Part shown: piece by piece, positions 9,988 to 20,556 of the stretch | Layout of the letters: every line of letters begins with the position of its first letter | Position numbering within the stretch: position 1 is the first letter of the stretch | Origin: [Phialemoniopsis] sp. UDSM-2020 | Lineage: Eukaryota; Ascomycota; Sordariomycetes; Thyridiales; Thyridiaceae | Assembly (NCBI GenBank): GCA_018873225.1 | Contig: JAEILZ010000005.1 | Coordinates: 3,100,001 to 3,164,000, forward strand | Reading direction: 5' to 3' | DNA length: 64,000 nucleotides | Program-made: the position numbers and the translations under genes | Notes under the pieces: model-generated | Seen by the model: only the letters and a program-made list of their open reading frames with translations | What the model was told of the DNA's origin: nothing | Databases searched by the model: none

Positions 9988-10986
9988 ATGCCGCCACGGA
10001 TACCGCTGCTGCAAGCGGCACGATGCTGCAGGACCTCGGTTCTCGAGAGCAGAGCTCCCGCGCAACAATCCCTGACTGCGCTCTTTACAGCGCTATCGCT
10101 CCAACAGCAGTCGCGCAGCGCGTCCATCCTTTCGAACCTCGCCGACAACCCTGGGGCGCACCAGAAGCGGATTCGAAAGGGTCGGGGTCCGTCATCTGGC
10201 TATGGAAAAACATCTGGTAGGGGTCACAAGGGTCAAAAGCAGCATGGCAAGGTCAAGCCCTGGTTCCAGGGTGGTCAGACACCTTTGATCAGGGTGCATG
10301 GTCGAAAGGGTTTCGAGAATTTGTGAGCAAGGCACTCTGATCCTACGAGGGCATTGGCTTGTAGGGTGATGTCGAAGGTAGACGATTGCTAACAGCTGTT
10401 GTGCAGCCGCGCGCCTGACATGGCGGAATTGAACCTCGACCGCCTTCAGACCTGGATTGACGCTGGCCGCATCGACCCGACGAAACCTATCACGCCCAAA
10501 GAGATTGTCGAATCAGGGCTCATCGGCAGCGCAAAGGATGGAATCAAGATACTAGCCCGAGGCAAGGAGGAGCTGCGTACGCCCGTCGACCTTATCGTAT
10601 CGCGAGCTTCTGCGGGCGCCATTGAAGCGATCGAGCAAACTGGGGGCAAGATCCTGACACGCTATTTCACACGCCAATCGATCCGCCGTCTTCTCAAGGG
10701 CGAGAGCGTCGTCACGAGATCGCCACTGCCCACGGGGCCGGAGCACGTAGAGGAGGTGCTGGCGGCGGCGCGAAAGGGGCCTTTCCTGTACAGGCTTCCC
10801 GACCCAACAAGTCGTTGGGATATCGAGTACTACCGGGATCCGGCGCATAGGGGCTACCTGAGCCACACCCTGCAGCCCGGCGAATCGCCAAGTTTGTACT
10901 TCAAGGTGCCGACGGAGCGGAGACTTGCGGTAGGCAAGAAGGAGAAGGCGGGCGCGGAGCAGGTTGAGGATGACAAGCTCTTCTAA
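9988..10986 (+). CDS. mrpl10: Mitochondrial large-subunit ribosomal protein bL15m (MRPL10)
   Basis: This 304-residue mitochondrial ribosomal protein of the bL15 family lies near the peptidyl-transferase region of the large subunit. The exons are 9988-10322 and 10407-10986. The 84 bp GT-AG intron has a GCTAAC branch site. Residues 1-45 are basic and Arg/Ser/Ala-rich, as expected for a matrix-targeting presequence. The L15 core then follows: [38 protein letters not shown] across the splice junction, [20 protein letters not shown], and the C-terminal domain with [18 protein letters not shown]. The start at 9988 gives the presequence directly. The C-terminal extension past the bacterial length is usual in fungi. 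Confidence 0.95.
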
Positions 10987-11794
10987 ACTCGGGAGTCATG
11001 AGGGATTGGAGAGTGTAAGCTAGTATCGAGAAACCTGTACACTATTGCTCATGGTCATATAGACAACATGGATGTATATTATCTACTGGTGTGTTTCTGG
11101 CGTATTGAAACGTCGTATCATGTTGTTGTTCAGAGCCCACGTCGCACCTATCAACACATTCTCTAGTATCATATCTTGTGTCTGGCCTTCCTGTTTCCTA
11201 ACTCGATGAGATGTTCGGCTAACAATCTTGGAAGTCTGGCTGGGTGGACGTAAGCAGCTTTCAGGGCCCGGTGTGCCGGCGTTGATTGAGGCTTTGGGGG
11301 TGTTGGGTTATGCCTATTGGCGGAGAGCCGGAGGTGAGACAGGCGCTAAGAAAGCTCCCCACAGTTGGCTTCTCCGCAGCTTCAGGGCGATCACCCCCCG
11401 AGGCTCCCATTTCCATCCCGCCTTGCTTGTCGCAACTTGCGAGCAAGTAATCTCGCGCTGGTTGCTTCTCTCCATCAATTGTTAGTCTCTCTCGCCAGCG
11501 CAGCTCTACATTACTACACTGCTCCAGCTTGTTCGCATTGTATTCGTGTTTCCCCCGTATCACCGCTGCGTGCGCATTGTCCACATCACCTTGGTCAATC
11601 ACGGCTGTCGTCATTACGAAGCAATTACGCGGTAAAGCTAAGCAGCTCCAACGGCCCTGATACCTACCTGCTTCTTTGGGGCATTGTACACGCCACCGCG
11701 AAACGGCATATAGATAAGACGATCACTCGCTCGGACACCTGGACTCAAGTCATCAATTACCTGCCGCGTGCAGCCACAATACACCAGCTCGAGT
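10987..11794. other. Intergenic, bL15m to MVP1
   Basis: No gene was seen. The right half is pyrimidine-rich and is probably the promoter and 5' UTR of MVP1. Open frames here have no family features. Confidence 0.6.
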
Positions 11795-14321
11795 ATGTCG
11801 CTTTTTGGCTCGTCGCCGCCGGGCGATGCTCCGTCCATGGAGTCGTCCTTCGCCCGTTCCAAACAGTCCCTCTTCGACGACGACGACGCCGCCGCGGCAA
11901 CACCTTCGCAGTCCAACAGCTTATTCAACGACGACGATATGGGATCTGGAGCACGCTCGCCGTGGGATATGCCGACTCCGCGGAAGCAGCAGACCCGCGG
12001 GGACTTGCTCAAGTCTCTTCTGCCTGCCTCCGATGTGCCCGAGAGCTACATTGAGACATTTGACGTCGTCGTCGGCGAGGACGGCAATGGCGCCAACAAG
12101 GTCAGCTCGGGCGGTGTTGCACGCACACTCGCGGCGGCCAGGCTCGCTGCCGATCAGCAGGCAAGGATCAACAACATCGTCATGGCCGGCGGCGAGGACT
12201 CGGCCTTGGGGCGGAACGAGTTCAATGTACTGCTCGCCTTGATTGGTCTTGCGCAAGAGGGTGAGAACGTCAGCCTCGACGGAGTGGACGAGCGACGAAG
12301 AAGTGAGTGTTCTCTACCCAGCTATTTAACTTCTTGATTCGATGCATTGCATGGATTTAATCTTATCGCTTGTCTTTCCTGTCATGCCCCCCTCGTGGTC
12401 CGTTCTGATTGAATGGAGCCGTCATGGCCACAGCTCCTGTGGGTCCCCGTTTGGGGGAAGCTTCCAAACTCCAATCTAACCTTCTCATTTCCTCTATCTA
12501 CAGATCTACCGAAGCCAAAACTGCCAGGCCTCGGGGACAGCGCTCCTGTACTGCCCAACACGGCCGAACTGGCCGCGAAGCCTCCACAGCGGCCTGTTAC
12601 GCCCCCGTCAACTTCTCAATCGTCGCCGCCCAAGCAGCAGCAGCCCAAGTCGGCAACCAAAGTCGCCACCACCATGAACTATCCCGAGGATCCCTGGAAC
12701 ACGCCCGAGCTACACAAGGGTCACAACCATGCTCCCGAACCGCCGAGGACCAACGGCGCCTCTCTGAGGAACCCCATCTCGAATGGCAGCGAGCCGTTCG
12801 GCACAAGCCCAAGTGAGAGTCTACCGCGCAGGACTACATCCACCTTCACCACGAATACTGTAGCTTCTGGGGCAGGAGACCCAAGGCAGAACAGTACGGG
12901 GATGGGACAGACCTCGGGTGGCGGATGGGATTTCTTCAGCGGAGGCCAGCAGCCCGTGGGCGGCTTCAATCCTTCTAATCCCAGCGACCAAGTCACAAGT
13001 CCCTTTGGTGCTGCCGGCGGGGAGGGCGGACTGGGATTCGGAGGCGAGCAACCGCAACGGCAGGCGTCCAGGAGCCTGGGAGGAGCTGGTCGCCCGACTA
13101 GTACCGTCGATGAGAACGTCGTGGTCAACTTGATGCCGGAGAAGGAAGGCATTTTCATGTTTCAGCACCACAACTACGAGGTCTCGAGCACGAGAAGAGG
13201 GAGCAAGGTCGTCAGGAGGTATAGCGATTTCGTATGGCTTCTGGACTGCATGCACAAGAGATACCCGTTCAGGGCATTGCCCCTCCTGCCACCGAAGAGG
13301 GTCGCGGTCAACGGCAATCATCTTTCCAACGACGGTGCGTTCATTGAGAAGCGTCGTCGGGGTCTAGCCCGGTTCCTCAACGCTCTTGTGAGGCACCCGG
13401 TGCTCGGCCAGGAGCAGCTGGTCATCATGTTCCTCACCGTGCCCACCGAGCTCTCTGTCTGGCGCAAGCAGGCCACCATCTCGGTGCAGGACGAATTCGT
13501 GGACCGGGCCCTGCCGCCAGGCCTCGAGGAGTCCCTCTCTCCTCAGCTCAACGACCTCTTTGAGCGGACACGATCGGGCGTGCGGCGCAGTGCGGAATTG
13601 TACATCAACGTGTGCAACATCATGGACCGTCTTTCGAAACGGTCCGAGGGCGTAGCTGCCGACCACGCCCGCATCGCTCTTGCCCTGACATCGCTCACGG
13701 AGACCAGCGAGGAGACGTACGCCACGGACACGAGCGAGGTGGCTGTGCTCAACGAGGGACTGGTGTCAATGAGCACGCACCTGCGTACAGCACAAAGCCT
13801 GCTGGAGGACGAGGCCAAGGCTTGGGACCAGGGCGTGCTTGAAGATCTAAAGCGCCAGCGCGATGCCCTAGTGAGCATCAGGGACCTATTTGACCGAAGG
13901 GAGAGGCTGGACCGGGATAACATCCCGCAGCTGGAGCGCAGGATCCAGAGCAACGAGACCAAATTGGCAAATCTCCGGGCCAAGCCGGAGGGTCTGGTGA
14001 AGCCAGGTGAGATTGAGAAGGTTGTCGAGGCCATCATCAAGGTTGGTTGCCCATTTCTATACCCCCAGTCGTCAAAGAGGATACGGCTGACATGGTGATT
14101 CTCACTTGTAGGACAAGGAGTCTATTGTGACCCAGCACAACCGGTCCGTTTTCGTCAAGGAGTGCCTGCGCGACGAGCTGGTCTACTTCCAGCAGACCCA
14201 GTACCATGTGTCCCGGTGGAATCAGGACTGGGCGCAGGAGCGGGTCAAGTACGCCGAGATGCTTGCGGACAACTGGAGGCGGCTGCTAGATGAGCTTGAT
14301 GGGATGCCGCTTGGGGACTGA
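11795..14321 (+). CDS. mvp1: Sorting nexin MVP1 (PX-BAR)
   Basis: This 751-residue endosomal sorting nexin acts in retrieval of vacuolar-sorting receptors and cargo from endosomes. The exons are 11795-12302, 12504-14041 and 14112-14321. Intron 1 is long (201 bp) and is certain because the frame meets a stop at once. It restores DERRRNLPKPKLP. The N-terminus is acidic and disordered (FDDDDAAAA, FNDDDMG). It is followed by a conserved stretch with YIETFDVVVG and a Ser/Pro/Gly-rich linker. A PX domain at about 372-480 binds PI3P (RRYSDFVWLLDCMHKRYP and LPPKR). A C-terminal BAR-type helical region runs from about 510 to the end. The start is the ATG opening MSLFGSS, the usual start of fungal Mvp1. 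Intron 2 has a weak donor (GTTGGT). Confidence 0.95.
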
Positions 14322-15468
14322 GTGGTTCCTGGTTCTGGTCTCTGTGTGTAAGTGAGTCAGTGAGAAGTCTGGAGAGTATGGCAGAGCTGTCTGAGTTGTC
14401 ATGGGTTTCCGTTTTTCTTGTTCTTGCAGCATCTTGGCATGTCATAACAGTGCCTGAGCGTTTTCCATCAACATCAACATTCGTCTTTCTCGTCGTCATC
14501 ATCATCACCGTCGTCAGTCATCGTCTACATGGTTCCGTTTAGTGTACAGCCGTGGGACCAAATGTCGTCTCGATACCCTTGATTCGTAGGTAGTTTTCCG
14601 TGTTAAGGCTTAGTTAGTGGTATAATACAGCCACCCTCACCAATTGCCAAAAACATGATTACTTGGTATTGGGGCTACATCAAATGTTGCTTGGGCTAAA
14701 TGAAGATACCTAGCTCTTGTCGACCAGCTTGAGCTACAAATCAAGTGATGATCAGACAAGGGTTGAGAAGTGCACCGTGCAGCATTAGGTCCTTGCCTAG
14801 GCTATTTTTTTTTACCTAGATGTGATAGAAGCAGCTACCTTAGCTACCCCGCCATTTGAGCACATCCCTTCCATTCCTCATTTCAGCCTCTTTGTGCCTT
14901 GATCTTTTGGTGCTTTGCGAGTGTGAGTTGCAAGGGACAAAAAGGACGCTGATCACTCTCGCCAGTGAGGCGCCATCTCGTAGTGACACGACCAGGAACA
15001 AACATCTATCAACGTTGCAGCAGCAGGCAGCATCGGTCAAAGCAGACTGTAACCACAGACTGCAGATCTCTTGTCTCTCTTCCTGTCCCTCTCGCCTTCC
15101 CTCTACTCGCCTTCTTTCCACACTTCTCTCTACCCCTCCCCTTCCCGCGAATCCACAATCCACTCACCCCATCCCACTACGATAAGGCAGGCACAGACAA
15201 CAGGCCCAAGCCAGAGCGGACGGACACACACATCTTTCACCGATCTCAAGTCGGCAACACACACAGCCCCGGAAGCTTCTCCATTTTCCACACCGTGAGA
15301 GAACAGGCTCCTCGCCCCGAAAACCAACAGGCCCCCGTTCCCTTCTCGGCAGAATAGGCAAGGCTTGTCCGGATTATACCCGCCGCCCACACACCGGCAG
15401 GATTTCCCCCTCCACACAAAAGATCGGCGGTGAAGCAGAGCGCGCCCGCGGCGGTCTGGTCAACCAAC
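14322..15468. other. Intergenic, MVP1 to DCN1
   Basis: No gene was recognised. The right part, about 15060-15430, is strongly C/T-rich, typical of a fungal core promoter and 5' leader, and feeds directly into DCN1. Confidence 0.6.
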
Positions 15469-18134
15469 ATGCCGGCCCTCACGGCGACGCAGAAGGCCAT
15501 GGTGTTGCAGTTCGTAAACACGACAGGCGCACCCAAGGACACAGCACAAAAGGTCAGTACCTAGTATTCTCTATATCCCCTTTCGAGTTCCCATTCCAAT
15601 CCCTGCATGAGCCGCTGTTCCCATCCGACCGGCCCCCTTCGCACGCCTCGCTTTTTTGTGCTTTGGGCTTGTTTCTTGGGACACGTTTTACCCATCTCCA
15701 TCACTAGATTGCATATCCCATTCGGCCCTTCTTTGGCAATGCGGATCATCAATGACCCTTTTTTTTTTTCTGGCGGTCTCTTGTTCCTTGCTTCGACCAA
15801 CCGCCCGGCCCCATGCACATATCAGTTACATCCTATCCAATACTGTGCCTGTCCGTGGGCAAAAGGGCAACAGCCAGAGACAGATAGGCCCCCAAAAAGG
15901 GTCTCTGAGGGCCTCTGTGCATGGGTTGGCGTCGGTAGTAGCGTGCCCCGGGTTGCCACAAGACGTTGCCTGTGCCTTTCGGCGACGTCCCCGATGTACC
16001 TACCTTAGCCTGCTCCATCGGCCCTGCATATCTCTTGCTTGTCTCGTCTCCTCTAGGATGCGGCTTTCGGCTGACGTTTGCGATTCTCAATAATACAGTT
16101 TCTCAGAAGCGCCAATTGGAGGCTCGATGTTGCTGCCGATGCGTAAGTTTTGGAGACTCTCTCCTCTCTTCTATCTTTTCCGCTTGTCTTGCTTCCTGTC
16201 TTCTCTCTCCTCCTTCCCCTCAGATCTCTCTTATCTTGTTTCTACCACGGCCCGCCTCTCTCTCTCTTCCTCTCTGCGCGTTTCCTTTGGCTCTGCCTGC
16301 CTGTCCACTTGCTCTCCACCTCCACCTCCACCGACCAACCACCTTGGGCCTGTGTAACAACACCTCCGGAAGTTTCGTAACGGCCCGAGCCAAACTTGAC
16401 CAGCCGACCCAAAGCCGCCACAGGCAATTGTCACGCTGGGTGACAGGAGACTAGGTTGGATATCCGCGCCTTGTTAGAGGGTAACCGTGAGCCAATCATT
16501 ATATACGGTCTTTGTCGTGGGGGTCTCCAGAGCGTTCCGTACGAGCCTCGCTAGACTTTTAAAGTCATCTATAAGTGGAAATTCACGCTATCGAAGAGGA
16601 TCGCCCCAAGGACAATCTGCATTCGGAACTCTACCCGGACTTCAGGAAAGAGCCCCGGTTGAGCTATTGGCTAGCACCTACCGCAGGTTGCAGCTTTTAG
16701 GCACGAACTTTCCCAAGGAAGAAACGGACAACCGCTTGACTGGGTCTGCCGTGCTGTGCACTTCTTGGTCCGGACGTACCCTACAGAGCTTGAGAGTGGC
16801 GTCAACACATCTACTCAGAACCATGCGTCTACCCATCTTTCGCTCATCCTCTTCAGAGCGGCGCTCTAAGAAGTCCCAGACCCCGCCATCCTCGATATCC
16901 GGTTCAGAAAAGGAGGCAAGCGGGGACAAGGATAAAAGGTCCAAGGTTGAGAAGCCACTCAGACACGCTGTGGACAATCTCTCCACGCTGTCATTGTCGA
17001 CATCAGCCTACGACTCTCCCTCACAACAACCAACCACCCCTATTGACGACCCCGAGCCGAGAGGCATGTTTCGTGGAATCCGCAAAAAGGCCAAAGCGGC
17101 AAAGGTCAAGCCTCCTCAAGACGGGTACGGCCGATCTGCACTATGCTTGCACCAGCATCATTCTTTATTTGCCCTTGGCAACTCGGACTCTCTTCAAGGA
17201 GGAGAGGCCCTTGAATTTGTTTTCATCCACCCTGCACAGCCTGTTTTACTCGATTTCTTTGCACAACTTTCTTTGCTATTCAAACTTGCAAATGCCAAGC
17301 CACTGACATTGGTAATCTAGTTTCTACAACAATGGTGGCTCGGCCGGATCGGCTTCGGCATCAGATGCCAAGTTGGAGCAAATGTTTGAGGACCTGAGAG
17401 GTAGGCGCTATCCTCAGAAGTGCATCTGACGTTGGGTTCTTGGATGTTAACAAGTACCGAAGACCCCGATAGCGACTCGAAAGATGCCCTGGGTGTCGAA
17501 TCGACCATGAACTACTTGACAGGCCTGGGCCTTAACCCCGAGAGCGGCGAGATCTTTGCGGCTCTGGAGCTCGTACAAGCACCGAGCCTCGGTGAGATCA
17601 CCCGAAAGGGTTTCGTTGACGGATGGAGAGATAGCCAGTAAGTGCAGAGAGCCTTCCGGTCCGGCAAGGAAAAGTCGTCTAACGCTCGTGTGCAGCACGA
17701 GTGCCTCGAAACAGGCCCATGCCCAGCATATCCGCAAGCTGGTATCGCAGCTCAGTGCCGACCCAGCGTACTTTAAGCAGGTCTACAGATACGTCTTCAC
17801 GGTGGGCAAGGAGGGAGATCAGCGGGCGCTGAGCCTCGAGAACGCAAAGATCTACTGGCAGCTCCTTTTCTCGCCGCCCGCTCGCCCGTGGCAGACAGCC
17901 AACCACGACTTCCTCGACCTCTGGATGACATTCTTGGGAGAGAAATGGACGCGCTCTGTGAACCGCGACATGTGGAACCAGCTGCTCGAGTTCGCCAACA
18001 AGACTTTCGAAGACGAGACCTTGGAGTTTTGGAGCGAAGATGGTGCGTGGCCCAGCGTCATCGACGACTTTGTGGCCTGGTGCAAGGATCACGGCGTCGG
18101 CAAGGCCGGTGGCGACATGGAAGTGGACTCGTAG
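15469..18134 (+). CDS. dcn1: DCN1 cullin neddylation co-E3
   Basis: This 273-residue scaffold-type ligase promotes Nedd8/Rub1 transfer onto cullins. The exons are 15469-15552, 16099-16142, 17321-17400, 17463-17637 and 17696-18134. Residues 1-43 form a UBA domain (TATQKAMVLQFVNTTGAP, then FLRSANWRLDVAADA from the 44-nt exon 2). Residues from about 65 onward form the PONY/DCUN1 domain, with NYLTGLGLNPESGEIFAALE, YRYVFTVGKEGDQRALSLEN and EFWSEDGAWPSVIDDFVAWC. All phases close and the length is normal. Introns 1 (546 bp) and 2 (1178 bp) are exceptionally long for this genome, while introns 3 and 4 are 62 and 58 bp. Intron 2 contains a coding-like exon, described separately. Exon 4 uses the acceptor CCGAAG (ending at 17462), which alone gives the right frame. 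Confidence 0.93.
16823..17124 (+). CDS. Candidate alternative first exon of DCN1
   Basis: This coding-like exon lies inside DCN1 intron 2. It starts at ATG 16823 and runs 100 codons plus two bases to a donor at 17125 (ACGG|GTACGG). It leaves phase 2, the same phase as UBA exon 2, so it can splice to the shared acceptor at 17320 with a 196 bp intron containing a CTGAC branch site. The junction would read PPQDG-FYNNGGSAG. The encoded segment is Ser-rich and charged (SSSERRSKKSQTPPSSISG) and ends in a basic stretch (RGIRKKAKAAKVK) resembling a nuclear localisation signal. The open frame continues upstream without an ATG. An AT-rich TATA-like patch lies near 16497-16507. An internal-exon version using the AG at 16686 would also keep phase. 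Coding use is inferred, and no transcript is visible. Confidence 0.45.
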
Positions 18135-19180
18135 CAGACCAGCTTTGTCGTATCACACGTGTCCCTTGTCGATGCTTTTGCGTTCTTGCGACTAGGACGA
18201 TCGCAGGTTCGAGAAGATAATTCATAACAATCTCCATAATATTGTGGTTGTGGGAGCCGATACCGATGACGAATTGGCGACACCTGAGCCGAGCAGTGAT
18301 GAAGATATGGGGAACGATGCCGATGGCGTGTTGAGGACACCTGACCCTTCCAGCGATGAAGAGCATGTTATCAATGGTGCGACAGCAATGGGTGGAAGCC
18401 ATGATCAAATCGAGAAGAACCAGGCTTCACCAGGACGGACGGGTTCGCCCAAGGCCCTGTGCGCAGTACAAGGTCTAGACTACATGGCATGTCTTGTAGG
18501 GTATACATCGGCGACGAACAAACTGCATGAAGTTCATTGGGAGAAGGGGTGTTTACTCGGTTGATTGTTGAGCATGTGGATATGTCACATACCTCAACAC
18601 AGAGAACAGCATAGCATACATCATACCGGGATGCCTAGACAAGAAGCGAGGGGCACCGGAAGCGTGCCATACGGAATACAGATGAATGATTTTCGGATCT
18701 GGCATGACATGTGTCTATGGGATATGCTCTGAAATATGCGTGCTCTTGACAAGTAAAGTTTCAACGGAGCAGATCCAACAGTTATACGCTCTATTCACAC
18801 AAACTTATGAGCCTCATTGTTCTAGGTAAAGGTGAGTATTGTACAAAGCCCAGCTCCATTTACTGTATGTATGTATGCTGGTTTTGGCAGTCGGTAGTCT
18901 GCGTTTTTGATGGTACAAGGGTTTGAGCTGTCTAGCCCAGATCGACGAACTTTAGAGTCGTGTGGTTCCGACCTTTCGTCGTATATATGCTCCAGTCGAT
19001 TATCTTCGATATCGTATCATTGCTCCAAAGTTTGGAGTCCTCTTCCAATTTCGACATTCTGCCGAATGTTCCCCCGTCTTCCCCGTCTTCCCTCTTCAGA
19101 ATTGCAAAGTTCATTCCATACTATTCCCTTTTGGATTTTTTGTTCTGCCTCCCCTTTTCATCTCTCTCGCTCTCCAAAAA
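18135..19180. other. Convergent region between DCN1 and bS6m
   Basis: This is shared 3' flank of two convergent genes. A frame open from 18196 to 18564 (with no early ATG) contains two similar acidic segments, TPEPSSDEDM and TPDPSSDEEH, from an imperfect DNA duplication of about 60 bp per copy. No other gene was supported. Confidence 0.5.
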
Positions 19181-19852
19181 TCACGTCCCCCTCTCCCACC
19201 GAATCTCGCCGAGCCGGCTCAGCGTGTCGAGCTTGCCGTCGCCGAGCCGGACGCCCGTGGCGCGGATGACCCGCGGGTCGAGCGCGAGGGTGCTGCGGAC
19301 CTGCTCGTGGGCGGCGGCGGACCCGTCGTACCGCAGGACAAAGTAGTGGCCGTTGTGGTGGCGCATCTGGGCCTTGGTCACGGCGCGCGGCAGCGCGAAC
19401 ACGCCCCAGTTGGCGACGGAGCGGACGACGCCGCCGCTGCGCAGGACGAGCTGGCCTGCCGTGAGGACGATTCTGTATCGCAAGAGAAGTTAGTCAATGG
19501 GGCTTTCCCTTGTTTCGTATGGGGAAGGAGGAGCGTCTTCGTCGTTGGTCGTTCGAGGTTTTTGGGGGGTTAGGAGATCGAGGATGGACCGGGCCTCAGA
19601 GCGGCGAGGGGATTCTCGCGTTCGAGTATGCCACTCTGGCCCATGTTGTGTAGGAGATCGGTAGGAAGAGACACTCACTCTTTCACCTCGGCGAGGTTGC
19701 CGGGTCGGACCTGTGCAGCAAAGAAGTCAGTACTTGAATGGCTTGCCTGGGTGCTCCCGGCGCGCAATTGGATCAGGTGAGTGTGTGTGGGATAGCGCAG
19801 ATGAGAGAGAGACGGGGAAAGGACTTACTATTCCTATCAGCTCGTATAACAT
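19181..19852 (-). CDS. mrp17: Mitochondrial small-subunit ribosomal protein bS6m (MRP17)
   Basis: This 115-residue protein of the bS6 family belongs to the small mitochondrial ribosomal subunit. On the minus strand the exons are 19829-19852 (only eight codons, MLYELIGI), 19679-19710 and 19181-19472. The introns are 118 and 206 bp, GT-AG, with donors GTAAGT and GTGAGT. The joined protein has the family's first strand (YELIGIVRPGN), then EVKEIVLTAGQLVLRSGG, NWGVFALPRAVTKAQMRHH and GHYFVLRYD. It ends with the segment RVIRATGVRLGDG. The start is fixed by the invariant MLYEL opening. Introns make up about half of the locus, unusual for such a small gene but consistent in phase. Confidence 0.93.
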
Positions 19853-20556
19853 CTTGAATGACTGCGCAGAGCTTGGCGCTGGTTCTGTTTTGCGCTCTCG
19901 GGATGCAAGAGATGGAGGAGGTTGCGATTCTCATGTGGTCAATTGAGTCGGGTCCTAGACGGTGCCAAAAGTTTGGGTGGGGTCGCAGTACAGATAGCAG
20001 ATCCATCTGATTCGCTGACAAGGGCTACTCTAGACTGGGGACGGACTGAGATCGAACGTTGACAGCATAGAGTAGACAGGTAAGGCACACTTAGACTGAA
20101 TTAGTTGCGAGTACACTCGCATGAGCTTGATTAAGCCAGATATCTGCGTGTAGACATCCTCATCTTCTGCTTTTGCACTATGGAACAAACGTCCCTGAAC
20201 ACATAGATGAGAAAGAAAACGCCTAGTCCCTCGCCATCAACTATGGGCAGCCACCAACAAAATACATGATATGCCATGTCAGCAAGCCCTTGTGTGGCCA
20301 AAGACCTCGACTGAAATGAGGAATTCAGTCTTTGCCGATGGCCCAGCCTGGTTGGGAATGTACAGTTTTCGTCCAGCCTGGCCGAGCAGCACCCAAAGCC
20401 GAGATGCAGCATCCATAGACACCAAAAGAAAGGAGAGAGCAATGAAACACAAACCCCAAGCCCATCCGTCACCAGCCCACAATAATACACAGCGCCTGTC
20501 TTCCTCACATTAAACCTTCCCCGTCGTGTTGTGATGTTCCAGTGGGAACGCCATCA
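19853..20556. other. Intergenic, bS6m to DUF3716 gene
   Basis: No gene was recognised. It holds the promoter of bS6m (minus strand) and the 3' flank of the DUF3716-like gene. Confidence 0.6.
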
